Below are positions 1 through 5,665 of a DNA stretch of 13,428 nt, in pieces (positions within the stretch are counted from its first letter, which is position 1; each line of letters begins with the position of its first letter). The stretch covers positions 1-13,428 of the forward strand of contig JAMXLQ010000235.1 in NCBI GenBank assembly GCA_024280975.1, in the 5' to 3' direction. Origin of the DNA: Methanosarcina sp. (GTDB taxonomy: Archaea > Halobacteriota > Methanosarcinia > Methanosarcinales > Methanosarcinaceae). The notes under the pieces were generated by a model that was not told the origin of the DNA, ran no database searches, and saw only the letters and a program-made list of their open reading frames with translations. The position numbers were made by a program, and so were the translations under genes.

Positions 1-2
1 GT

Positions 3-764
3 TATGAGTCAACACCCCTTTGGGGAGGGATCTTCATGTTGCCTTTAACTGCTGGCTTTGTGATTATGGGACCCCTTTCAGGCTGGCTCTCTGACAAATA
101 CGGTTCCAGATTGTTTGCGACATCCGGTCTGCTCCTTACCACCATCTCGTTCCTGATACTGGCTGCGCTGCCATATAATTTCGAGTACCCAATCTTTGCT
201 GTTGCTCTCTTTATCATGGGCCTCGGGAATGGCATGTTCGGTGCACCGAACATCGCTGCTATTATGAATTCCGTGCCTTCTGACGAACGAGGTGTTGCAT
301 CGGGAATGAGAGCAATGCTACAGAATAGCGGGATGGTTATTTCCATGGCCACGTTTTTTACAATTGTTATTGTCAGCCTGACGAGCTTATTTCCTCAGGA
401 ACTCGCACGATCACTGACAAATGTAGGTGCTTCAAATCTTATTATTCCAATGAGCGAAATTCCCCCTACCGGTGCATTATTTGCAGCGTTTCTGGGATAT
501 AATCCAGTAAGTACTATCCTCGCTGGAGTGCCACAGTCAGTCATCACTACAATCAGCCCAGAGACTATAAAGATCCTGACCGGCACAACCTGGTTTCCGA
601 CCACCCTCGCACAGGCATTTATGCCTTCGCTACGGTTGTCCTTTTATATCGGCGCAATCTTCTCTATCATTGCTACAGTTCTATCAGCAATGCGCGGTCC
701 AACACACACGCGTGAGATTAATGGGGGGACTAATGAAGATCCAATAGAAGATCAGAAACGGTAA
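3..764 (+). CDS. MFS drug-exporter-type transporter (DHA2/EmrB-QacA-like), 3' part
   Basis: This is the C-terminal half of a Major Facilitator Superfamily transporter, a proton-coupled exporter of the inner membrane. The frame is open to the left edge, so the 5' part is missing; the ATG at 36 is internal. The visible 253 residues are strongly hydrophobic with about six to seven membrane segments. A loop reading GWLSDKYGSRLF is an MFS motif A-like segment (G-x-L-x-D-x-x-G). A following stretch, GLGNGMFGAPN, then SDERGVASGMR, is typical of the 14-helix DHA2 branch. The protein ends in a short charged tail rich in Asp, Glu and Lys. The substrate cannot be read from the fragment. Family membership is seen in the sequence; the export role is family knowledge. 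The next gene in the same direction is about 870 bp away, so this is the end of its transcription unit. Confidence 0.88.
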   Translation, partial: YESTPLWGGIFMLPLTAGFVIMGPLSGWLSDKYGSRLFATSGLLLTTISFLILAALPYNFEYPIFAVALFIMGLGNGMFGAPNIAAIMNSVPSDERGVASGMRAMLQNSGMVISMATFFTIVIVSLTSLFPQELARSLTNVGASNLIIPMSEIPPTGALFAAFLGYNPVSTILAGVPQSVITTISPETIKILTGTTWFPTTLAQAFMPSLRLSFYIGAIFSIIATVLSAMRGPTHTREINGGTNEDPIEDQKR

Positions 765-945
765 AAACGTTAGTGACGATTGATATAAACAAGCCGACCG
801 TAACGCCACCACTTAAGCAGGTAGGTACATCACAGTGGCATATGTTTGGTGCGGTCAGACAATAACAAACCCCAAAATCCATAAGGCGGGAGAAGAAGGA
901 CGATCGGATCGATGTAAACAAGTGGCCTCGAGCAAAGGATCGCAA

Positions 946-1216
946 ATTAGTCTCAAAGACGAAAGTGGCTAGTTTCAAGGATATATGGCTTTGCCAAGAA
1001 GCTTCCCTCGAAGCAGCCCGTTTAAAAAGTGAGGTGTATAGTCCTCACTAATTACTTTTTCTGATTAAGTGTTTTGATGGCTTCGTTTATTGATTTTTGA
1101 CTCTAAAGATATTCGAGAATCTTAATACTTTGCCAAGAATTGTATTATTTAAAGGAAGTAGGATTGAAGATAATAGTGCTCTGCTACAGAATACGTTTAG
1201 TCAGATAGCTACAATA
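946..1216 (+). repeat. Duplicated segment, decayed copy (partner at 3826-4182)
   Basis: This stretch aligns by eye with 3826-4182. Both copies share the word CTTTGCCAAGAAGCT, then AGCAGCCCGTTTAAAAAGTG followed by AGGTGTAT, a CCTCA hairpin arm, a T-rich run, the word TACTTTGC in the promoter position, and TTAAAGG. After that the present copy lacks about 100 bases, which removes the start codon and first membrane segment of the gene in the partner copy. Similarity then resumes at GGATTGAA and continues to ATAGCTACAAT. The present copy is therefore the degenerate one. Confidence 0.65.
1029..1060 (+). terminator. Hairpin with T tract (copy A)
   Basis: GTGAGG (1029-1034) and CCTCAC (1043-1048) form a perfect 6-bp stem with an 8-base loop, followed by a TTTTT run at 1056-1060. 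A second small stem lies just upstream, GCTTC (1001-1005) with GAAGC (1010-1014). The hairpin recurs in the partner copy with a changed loop. It could be a terminator, or the folded right end of an IS200/IS605-like element. It lies 265 bases beyond the MFS stop codon. Confidence 0.4.
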
Positions 1217-1225
1217 AGAGTTTAG
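1157..1225 (+). pseudogene. Relic of the small membrane-protein gene at 4036
   Basis: Read in the frame starting at 1157, this stretch gives S-R-I-E-D-N-S-A-L-L-Q-N-T-F-S-Q-I-A-T-I and then a stop at 1223-1225. The intact protein downstream has S-G-I-E-N-E-A-A-P-L-H-S-T-S-S-I-A-T-M in its loop. The match covers residues 31 to about 49 of the 82-residue protein. The start codon and both membrane segments are missing, so no functional product is expected. The upstream promoter is also decayed: where the intact copy has TTTATATACTTTGC, this copy has TCTTAATACTTTGC. Confidence 0.5.
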
Positions 1226-1507
1226 CGTAGGAAGGTAATCATCCATCTAGTTAAGCAAGTGAAAAAGGCTAAATCTGTTCATCCAGGTCATGTTCACAAG
1301 CAAAAGCTTATTCTTGGCTCAAAGTTCCGAAGGATTATCCAGTAAAAGGAAGACAGGTAAGAAATTCTGGACTTGCTATTTCTTTGATTTCTTCTAATAT
1401 TTTAGTTTCAAACTTGACTGCTATTTATAGATGAAAAGCATACTTAACAATGTCAACTGTATATTTTATAAACTTAAAATTATATTTAGGTTATAAGTTG
1501 CTATAGT

Positions 1508-1516
1508 AATATAAAA
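1508..1516 (+). promoter_or_regulatory. Candidate TATA box for the sensor kinase
   Basis: AATATAAAA fits the archaeal box A consensus. Transcription would be expected to begin about 25 bases downstream, near 1535-1540, just before a small hairpin. The region around 1458-1495 is also very AT-rich and offers alternative boxes. Confidence 0.4.
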
Positions 1517-1541
1517 GAAAGAAGCTCACAAATATCGAAGG

Positions 1542-1561
1542 TTAGGCATTTTGTCGCCTAA
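1542..1561 (+). other. Small hairpin in the kinase leader
   Basis: TTAGGC (1542-1547) and GCCTAA (1556-1561) form a perfect 6-bp inverted repeat with an 8-base loop. If transcription begins near 1537, the hairpin would sit at the very 5' end of the message, where it could protect or regulate it. No T tract follows, so it is not a typical terminator. Confidence 0.4.
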
Positions 1562-1581
1562 TAGAGAGCTTGAGGAGATAA

Positions 1582-1695
1582 ATGAAAGCGAGAATGGAGC
1601 AATTCCCAGCGATAAATTCGAATTCTGTACTTAGTGTTGAAAAGGATTGTACTGTTTGTTCCCCAAGAGAGGCAGGTGAGACCAATGAGCAGTAA
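1582..1695 (+). CDS. Short ORF overlapping the kinase start (37 codons)
   Basis: The ATG at 1582 is preceded by GAGGAG at good distance, the strongest Shine-Dalgarno sequence near the kinase. The 37-residue product is polar, has one C-T-V-C pair near residues 24-27, and resembles nothing I recognise. Its TAA stop (1693-1695) lies just inside the proposed kinase ATG at 1685, in another frame. Such an overlap is usual for translationally coupled genes, so this may be a leader peptide. It could also be the first part of a longer kinase N-terminus disrupted by a frameshift, or chance. Confidence 0.3.
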   Translation: MKARMEQFPAINSNSVLSVEKDCTVCSPREAGETNEQ

Positions 1696-3748
1696 TAATT
1701 CAGCTTTCACTAATAGCGGTAATCAAACAGATAATAGAATACGCAGGTATAATCGAATTCTAGAGGGAATCAACCGGATCTTCAGCAATGTGGTACAGGT
1801 AAAGACGGAAGAAGAGTTGGGGAATACTTGCCTATCTGTAGTCTTGGAAGTAACTGGCAGCCAAATTGGTTTTGTTGCTGAAGTAGATGCTGACGGATTA
1901 TCACATGATATCGCAGTCAGTGATATGGGATGGAGCCAGTGCTTGATGTATGACAAGACCGGGCATCGTCGTCCTCCAGGAGATTTTGTTATTCACGGCC
2001 TCTATGGACATGTAATCGACAGTGGAAAAGGTTTTTTCACCAATGACCCACTGTCACATCCAGATAGCATCGGCTTGCCTGAAGGACATCCACCTCTCAC
2101 GTCATTTTTAGGGGTACCTCTTATTCAAGATGAGAAAACAATAGGCATGATTGCGGTTGCAAATCGTGAAGGTGGATATAGCTGTGAGCAGCAGGAGGAT
2201 CTCGAAGCTATTGCGCCTGCAGTGACGCAGGCTTTGGGAAGGAAAAGGGAAGAACAAGAGCGAACGAAGGCAGAAGAGGCGCTTAGCCGTGAAAGAAGCT
2301 TGCTGGAGAGTGTCATGCAGACTACCGACGTTATGTTAGTTCTTCTGGATCCACAATTCAACTTTGTGTGGGTCAACTCGGCCTATGCCGAGACATGCAA
2401 GATGAAACCTGAGGAAATGGTTGGCAAGAACCATTTCGCCTTGTATCCTAACGCAGAAAATGAAGCGATCTTTCGGATAGTTCGAGACACCGGCAAAGGA
2501 GTTTTCTACAAGGACAGGCCGTTTGTCTTCCCAAATCAGCCAGAACGCGGAGTGACTTATTGGGACTGGAGCTTGGCACCAGTCAAGAATTCCTGTGGAG
2601 ATGTTGAAGGCCTGGTCTTTTCACTACGTGAAACGACAAAATACAAACAGGTCGAGAAGGCGTTGCGGGAGAGTGAAGCACTTAATAAAATTTCACGAGC
2701 TGTTGAGGCTGAACGGCAGCGGCTCTTTGATGTGCTGGAAACGCTACCAATAATGATAACTTTGTTAACCCCTGACCATCACATTGCCTTTGCTAATCGC
2801 AGCTTCCGTGAAAGATTCGGTGAGTTCTGCATTCGAAAGTGCTATGAGTATTGTTTTGGACGCACCAATCCATGTGAGTTCTGCGAAGCATATAAGGTAC
2901 TTGAAACCGGTCAGCCCCATCATTGGGAGGTCAACATGCCGGACGGAAGCGTGTTTGATACTTATGACCTTCCGTTCACAGATGTTGACGGTTCTCCTAT
3001 GATCCTTGAAATGGATATTGATATTACCAAGCGCAAAAAAGCAGAAGAAGTTCTGGCAAATATTGAGACTGCCCGTAAAAAGGAAATTCATCATCGCATT
3101 AAGAATAACCTTCAGGTAATTTCCTCCTTACTGGATCTTCAGGCTGAGCAATTTAGAAACCGAGAGAATATTAAGGATTCGGAAGTTCTGGAAGCCTTCA
3201 GGGAAAGCCAAGACAGAGTTATATCGATGGCTCTTATCCATGAAGAATTATACAAAGGTGAGAAATTCGAAACGCTAAATTTTTCTCCGTACATTCAGAA
3301 ACTCACTGAGAATCTTCTCGAGACATATAGCCTTGGAGATACCGAGATCAGCTTAAATATGGATCTGGAAGAGAATCTTTTCTTTGATATGGATACTGCA
3401 GTCCCGTTAGGAATGATTATCAATGAACTCGTGTCCGATTCCCTCAAATATGCATTTATAGGCAAAGATAAAGGAGAAATTCGAATCAAACTTCATAGGG
3501 AAGAACCCACAGAGCTTGAAAGCGAAGACTCCGAGAGTACCAGTACTACTTTTATTCTGACCATTTCCGACAATGGTGTAGGCATTCCTGAAGATCTTGA
3601 AATTGAAGATCTTGACAGTCTAGGATTTCAGCTTGTAACTTCCCTTGTAGACCAATTAGATGGGGAGTTTGAATTGAAAAGAAACAATGGCACAGAGTTT
3701 ATTATAAGATTTATAGTGATAGAAACAAATAATTTGCTCAAGGCTTAA
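1685..3748 (+). CDS. Orphan sensor histidine kinase: GAF-PAS-PAS-HisKA_2-HATPase
   Basis: This 687-residue cytoplasmic signalling kinase has no membrane segment or signal peptide. From the ATG at 1685 the order is: GAF domain about 25-188; charged helical linker 189-215; PAS 205-328; second PAS 343-453; HisKA_2 phosphoacceptor helix with EIHHRIKNNLQ (His469/His470); HATPase_c to the end. The ATPase part shows the N box NELVSDSLKYA (Asn580), the G1 box DNGVGIP (Asp629) and LGFQLV. The second PAS has five cysteines (382, 386, 390, 397, 400), including a final CEFC pair, suggesting metal, heme or redox sensing; this is inference. The ATG at 1685 has AGGTGAG four bases upstream and was preferred over GTG 1634. 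No response regulator lies beside it. Related methanogen kinases are often orphans; the signal is unknown. Confidence 0.92.
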   Translation: MSSNNSAFTNSGNQTDNRIRRYNRILEGINRIFSNVVQVKTEEELGNTCLSVVLEVTGSQIGFVAEVDADGLSHDIAVSDMGWSQCLMYDKTGHRRPPGDFVIHGLYGHVIDSGKGFFTNDPLSHPDSIGLPEGHPPLTSFLGVPLIQDEKTIGMIAVANREGGYSCEQQEDLEAIAPAVTQALGRKREEQERTKAEEALSRERSLLESVMQTTDVMLVLLDPQFNFVWVNSAYAETCKMKPEEMVGKNHFALYPNAENEAIFRIVRDTGKGVFYKDRPFVFPNQPERGVTYWDWSLAPVKNSCGDVEGLVFSLRETTKYKQVEKALRESEALNKISRAVEAERQRLFDVLETLPIMITLLTPDHHIAFANRSFRERFGEFCIRKCYEYCFGRTNPCEFCEAYKVLETGQPHHWEVNMPDGSVFDTYDLPFTDVDGSPMILEMDIDITKRKKAEEVLANIETARKKEIHHRIKNNLQVISSLLDLQAEQFRNRENIKDSEVLEAFRESQDRVISMALIHEELYKGEKFETLNFSPYIQKLTENLLETYSLGDTEISLNMDLEENLFFDMDTAVPLGMIINELVSDSLKYAFIGKDKGEIRIKLHREEPTELESEDSESTSTTFILTISDNGVGIPEDLEIEDLDSLGFQLVTSLVDQLDGEFELKRNNGTEFIIRFIVIETNNLLKA

Positions 3749-3906
3749 AATTGCAAAAAATATAAAAATAAGTGCGAGAGGTTCTGCTCGAATGCATGAA
3801 CTCATACAAGAATAGGCTCAAAAATCTGGTCTCAAAAACTAAAGTCTCAAGCATCAGGGATATGTATAGCTTTGCCAAGAAGCTGTGAAGCAGCCCGTTT
3901 AAAAAG

Positions 3907-3934
3907 TGAGGTGTATCCCCTCATACCTATTTTT
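3907..3934 (+). terminator. Hairpin with T tract (copy B), after the kinase
   Basis: TGAGG (3907-3911) and CCTCA (3919-3923) form a 5-bp stem with a 7-base loop, extendable by a G-T pair, and TTTTT follows at 3930-3934. It lies about 160 bases after the kinase stop and 60 bases before the next promoter, a sensible place for a terminator. The same structure in the decayed copy has a different loop and a longer stem. Confidence 0.45.
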
Positions 3935-3993
3935 CTAATTAAATGTTTTAACGGCTCTAGTTATTGTTTTTCAAGGTATAAAGTACTCGAAGA

Positions 3994-4001
3994 TTTATAT
4001 A
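3994..4001 (+). promoter_or_regulatory. TATA box for the 82-residue membrane protein
   Basis: TTTATATA is a perfect archaeal box A. Transcription should begin near 4022-4026, giving a leader of only about 10-14 bases that still contains AAAGGTG, a Shine-Dalgarno sequence five bases before the ATG at 4036. Confidence 0.65.
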
Positions 4002-4035
4002 CTTTGCGAAAAATTTTATACTTAAAGGTGTAAAC

Positions 4036-4284
4036 ATGAAAGCCTCGAGAGCTATGGGAAGCTTCGCGATTGTAGCAATGCTTCTCCTGATCGGCGTTGC
4101 GATGATCTCTGATATAACATCACAGAGCGGGATTGAAAACGAGGCGGCTCCGCTACATAGTACAAGCTCGATAGCTACAATGCTTGGCAGCGGCCTTGGA
4201 ATGGCTGTGATAGCAGTTTTCATTTTAGGATTTGCAATTGTGCTTAATGTTTTAATTATATTTAAGGAGTTGATCATATGGTAA
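4036..4284 (+). CDS. Small two-helix membrane protein, unknown function
   Basis: I do not recognise the family. The 82-residue product has a short basic N-terminus, a first membrane segment at about residues 8-27, a polar loop of about 25 residues rich in Ser, Glu and Asn, and a second membrane segment at about 51-77. It ends in LIIW. The start is well supported by AAAGGTG five bases upstream and a TATA box about 35 bases upstream. A degenerate copy of its promoter and loop lies upstream of the kinase gene, which shows that the segment was duplicated. The following ORF begins inside its last codons. The topology is seen in the sequence; no function is claimed. Confidence 0.7.
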   Translation: MKASRAMGSFAIVAMLLLIGVAMISDITSQSGIENEAAPLHSTSSIATMLGSGLGMAVIAVFILGFAIVLNVLIIFKELIIW

Positions 4285-4508
4285 TGCAATATCAAGTATG
4301 GTGGACGTTTATTGTATTCGGGGATATGCACGGCATACTTCATGTACTGCAAGTGTTACAGAGCCACTTCCCGATAGCGAGAACCCGGCGAAAGGCAGAG
4401 TCATTGCACGGAAGACAGGACGGGTGGCAGCATGAGAGAGGGATATTAAGATTCTTTGTAAAGCTGCCAACTGTAGCCAATTGTATCATTGGGATATTTC
4501 GGAAATGA
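4278..4508 (+). CDS. Doubtful ORF overlapping the small membrane-protein gene
   Basis: The ATG at 4278 overlaps the last seven bases of the previous gene and has AAGGAG eight bases upstream, as a coupled gene would. The 76-residue translation is rich in His, Arg and Gln after a hydrophobic start and matches no family I know. A competing frame runs from ATG 4298 to the stop at 4433-4435. It gives a 45-residue product ending in K-T-G-R-V-A-A whose composition looks equally plausible. The DNA at 4365-4435 is also richer in G and C than its surroundings and contains TGGCAGC/GCTGCCA, a 7-bp inverted repeat (4425-4431 and 4463-4469). It may be a mobile-element or structured-RNA remnant instead of a gene. 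Confidence 0.25.
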   Translation: MVMQYQVWWTFIVFGDMHGILHVLQVLQSHFPIARTRRKAESLHGRQDGWQHERGILRFFVKLPTVANCIIGIFRK

Positions 4509-4573
4509 TGTCAGAAGATAACTTCAGAATAAATCAATATTTGTTCCGTAATTCTTATCTTTATTCCCTTCTT

Positions 4574-4582
4574 TTTATATTA
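4574..4582 (+). promoter_or_regulatory. TATA box for the universal stress protein
   Basis: TTTATATTA matches archaeal box A. A start near 4605 would leave a leader of about 25 bases before the ATG at 4630. Confidence 0.5.
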
Positions 4583-4629
4583 TAACAACAAATCAAGATT
4601 ATGAGCCAACTAGCAGTGGGAAATAACTT

Positions 4630-5073
4630 ATGACTTATTCAAAGTTATTCGAGAAAATATTGATAGCTACTGATGGATCTGAAAAAAATAAGTCTGCGAT
4701 TGAAGAAGCAGTAAAAATTGCCCGTGTATGCGGATCTACAGTCTACGCCGTCTATGTAATGGACGAAGGTCTGATGAAATCTGCTATTGAAGTTCCAATT
4801 GCAGAGGATCTTTATAAAAGAATAAGGGAGGAGGGGGAAAAAGCGGTCAATTGGGTAAAAGAAAATGCACAAGGTGTGAATCTGGAGACCTTCATACTAT
4901 CTGGCAGGCCAGCTCGTGCAATCACTGAATTTGCAGAACAAAAAAAAGTTGATCTTATTGTTGTCGGAACACAGGGGAAAAGTGGTATTGAAAGATTTCT
5001 ATTAGGTAGCGTTGCCGACGAGATTATAAGAACTGCCGGTTGCCCAGTATTGACGATAAGAAGTAGAAAATAA
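4630..5073 (+). CDS. Universal stress protein, UspA family, ATP-binding type
   Basis: This is a single-domain cytoplasmic universal stress protein of 147 residues, the usual length. The first strand reads KILIATDGSE (residues 9-18), with the conserved Asp that contacts the nucleotide. The C-terminal part shows a complete ATP motif: GTQG at 113-116, nine residues, then GS at 126-127, followed by VADEIIRTAGCPVL. Proteins with this motif usually bind ATP and form dimers, with roles in stress survival; the specific role here is unknown. The gene has its own TATA box and a hairpin downstream, so it is probably monocistronic. The Shine-Dalgarno sequence is weak (GTGGGA). A ten-codon ORF from 4601 ends in an ATGA overlap with the start. 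Confidence 0.93.
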   Translation: MTYSKLFEKILIATDGSEKNKSAIEEAVKIARVCGSTVYAVYVMDEGLMKSAIEVPIAEDLYKRIREEGEKAVNWVKENAQGVNLETFILSGRPARAITEFAEQKKVDLIVVGTQGKSGIERFLLGSVADEIIRTAGCPVLTIRSRK

Positions 5074-5109
5074 GGCTCTGTAGAAATCCTGGTGGTCCTC
5101 CAATAATCA

Positions 5110-5160
5110 GTGAATATTTTCCAGAGTATTCACACATTCGCATTCTGCTCTCATTTTTTC
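5110..5160 (+). terminator. Likely terminator of the universal stress protein gene
   Basis: GTGAATA (5110-5116) and TATTCAC (5127-5133) form a perfect 7-bp stem with a 10-base loop about 37 bases after the stop codon. A T-rich run, ATTTTTTCTT, follows at about 5153-5162. Confidence 0.45.
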
Positions 5161-5367
5161 TTCATGGACACTCAATTTCCTGTATACAGATAAACTTAGA
5201 AAACAGATGCAACTATGAAAAAATAATCAAAAATAAAATCTCAACCAGCTACTAATGCACGACCAAAAAATAGAATTCACATCTTTTGTAAAAAATAATT
5301 AATTACCCTAATTAATGGAAAAAAAGAATAGAGTTTAGTTTGAGAGTGAGTCTAAGAGAACCCTATA

Positions 5368-5412
5368 TTTCAGTAACTGATCTTCAAAACTCAGTTCCTT
5401 AACTGATTTAAG
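5368..5412 (+). repeat. Third copy of the propeller-gene 3' flank repeat
   Basis: The words TAACTGATCTTC and TTCCTTAACTGATTTAAG recur with changes near 7458-7500 and 9438-9490, in each case after a propeller gene. Here no such gene lies upstream. The copy also contains AACTGA/TCAGTT, a 6-bp inverted repeat at 5375-5396. It may be the remains of a lost third paralogue or a dispersed intergenic repeat. Confidence 0.4.
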
Positions 5413-5485
5413 CCAATGTGAGATGTTCAAAATCTTCATTTTCTTTTTGTGTCTAAACGTCTTCTATGAGAAAGTTCCAAAGGTA

Positions 5486-5537
5486 TTTTATATGAGGACA
5501 TATCTTCCATTAATTTAGCAACTATTGTAAATAGTTG
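5486..5537 (+). promoter_or_regulatory. Candidate promoter and palindrome for the first propeller gene
   Basis: TTTTATAT (5486-5493) is a plausible TATA box. About 26 bases downstream, CAACTATT (5519-5526) and AATAGTTG (5530-5537) form a perfect 8-bp palindrome with a 3-base spacer. It is placed at the expected transcription start, so it could be an operator or a 5' hairpin. A leader of about 150 bases would follow. Confidence 0.35.
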
Positions 5538-5665
5538 GGATGTTAGATAAAAATTTTTAATTTTCTCCAGGTTGCCTAATGATGTGCCTAATTGAAAACA
5601 GAGTCAATATTAAATTCGACAACTGAGGAGAGTAAAAATACTAAAATGGGAAAGAGGAAGGCGAA

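Larger units (their letters stand above)
765..1633. other. Long gene-free region with decayed sequences
   Basis: No convincing intact gene lies here. From 866 to 1051 one plus-strand frame stays open for 61 codons but has no good start. Its end resembles a TnpB-like tail (glutamine-glutamate-alanine, then EAARLKSEV), so it may be a remnant of an IS200/IS605 element; this is a guess from memory of such tails. From about 946 to 1216 the sequence matches 3826-4182, described separately. From 1226 to 1500 I see only AT-rich sequence with short open stretches. A TATA box, a small hairpin and a short ORF precede the kinase gene. Confidence 0.6.
3826..4182 (+). repeat. Duplicated segment, intact copy (partner at 946-1216)
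   Basis: This is the second copy of the segment described for 946-1216. It includes the hairpin, the T tract, the promoter and the first half of the 82-residue gene. The two copies flank the sensor kinase gene as direct repeats about 2.9 kb apart, so recombination between them would delete the kinase. Similarity at the left end is faint, so that boundary is approximate. The right boundary falls inside the small gene after ATAGCTACAAT. Confidence 0.65.
5074..5665. other. Gene-free AT-rich region before the first propeller gene
   Basis: No gene is visible. The stretch holds a likely terminator after the stress-protein gene, a partial copy (5368-5412) of the 3' flank of the propeller genes, a TATA box and palindrome, and a leader of about 150 bases. 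Directly after the stop of the stress-protein gene, GGCTCTGTA (5074-5082) is the inverse of TACAGAGCC at 4357-4365. The pair points outward, so it does not delimit an insertion sequence around the gene. Confidence 0.6.

Noticed and set aside
1634..1684. GTG at 1634 as the kinase start
   Set aside because: It would add 17 residues without a ribosome site at suitable distance; ATG 1685 has AGGTGAG upstream. It cannot be excluded entirely.
4357..5082. Insertion sequence carrying the universal stress protein gene
   Set aside because: TACAGAGCC and GGCTCTGTA are inverse, but only 9 bp long and oriented outward, and no transposase or target duplication is seen.
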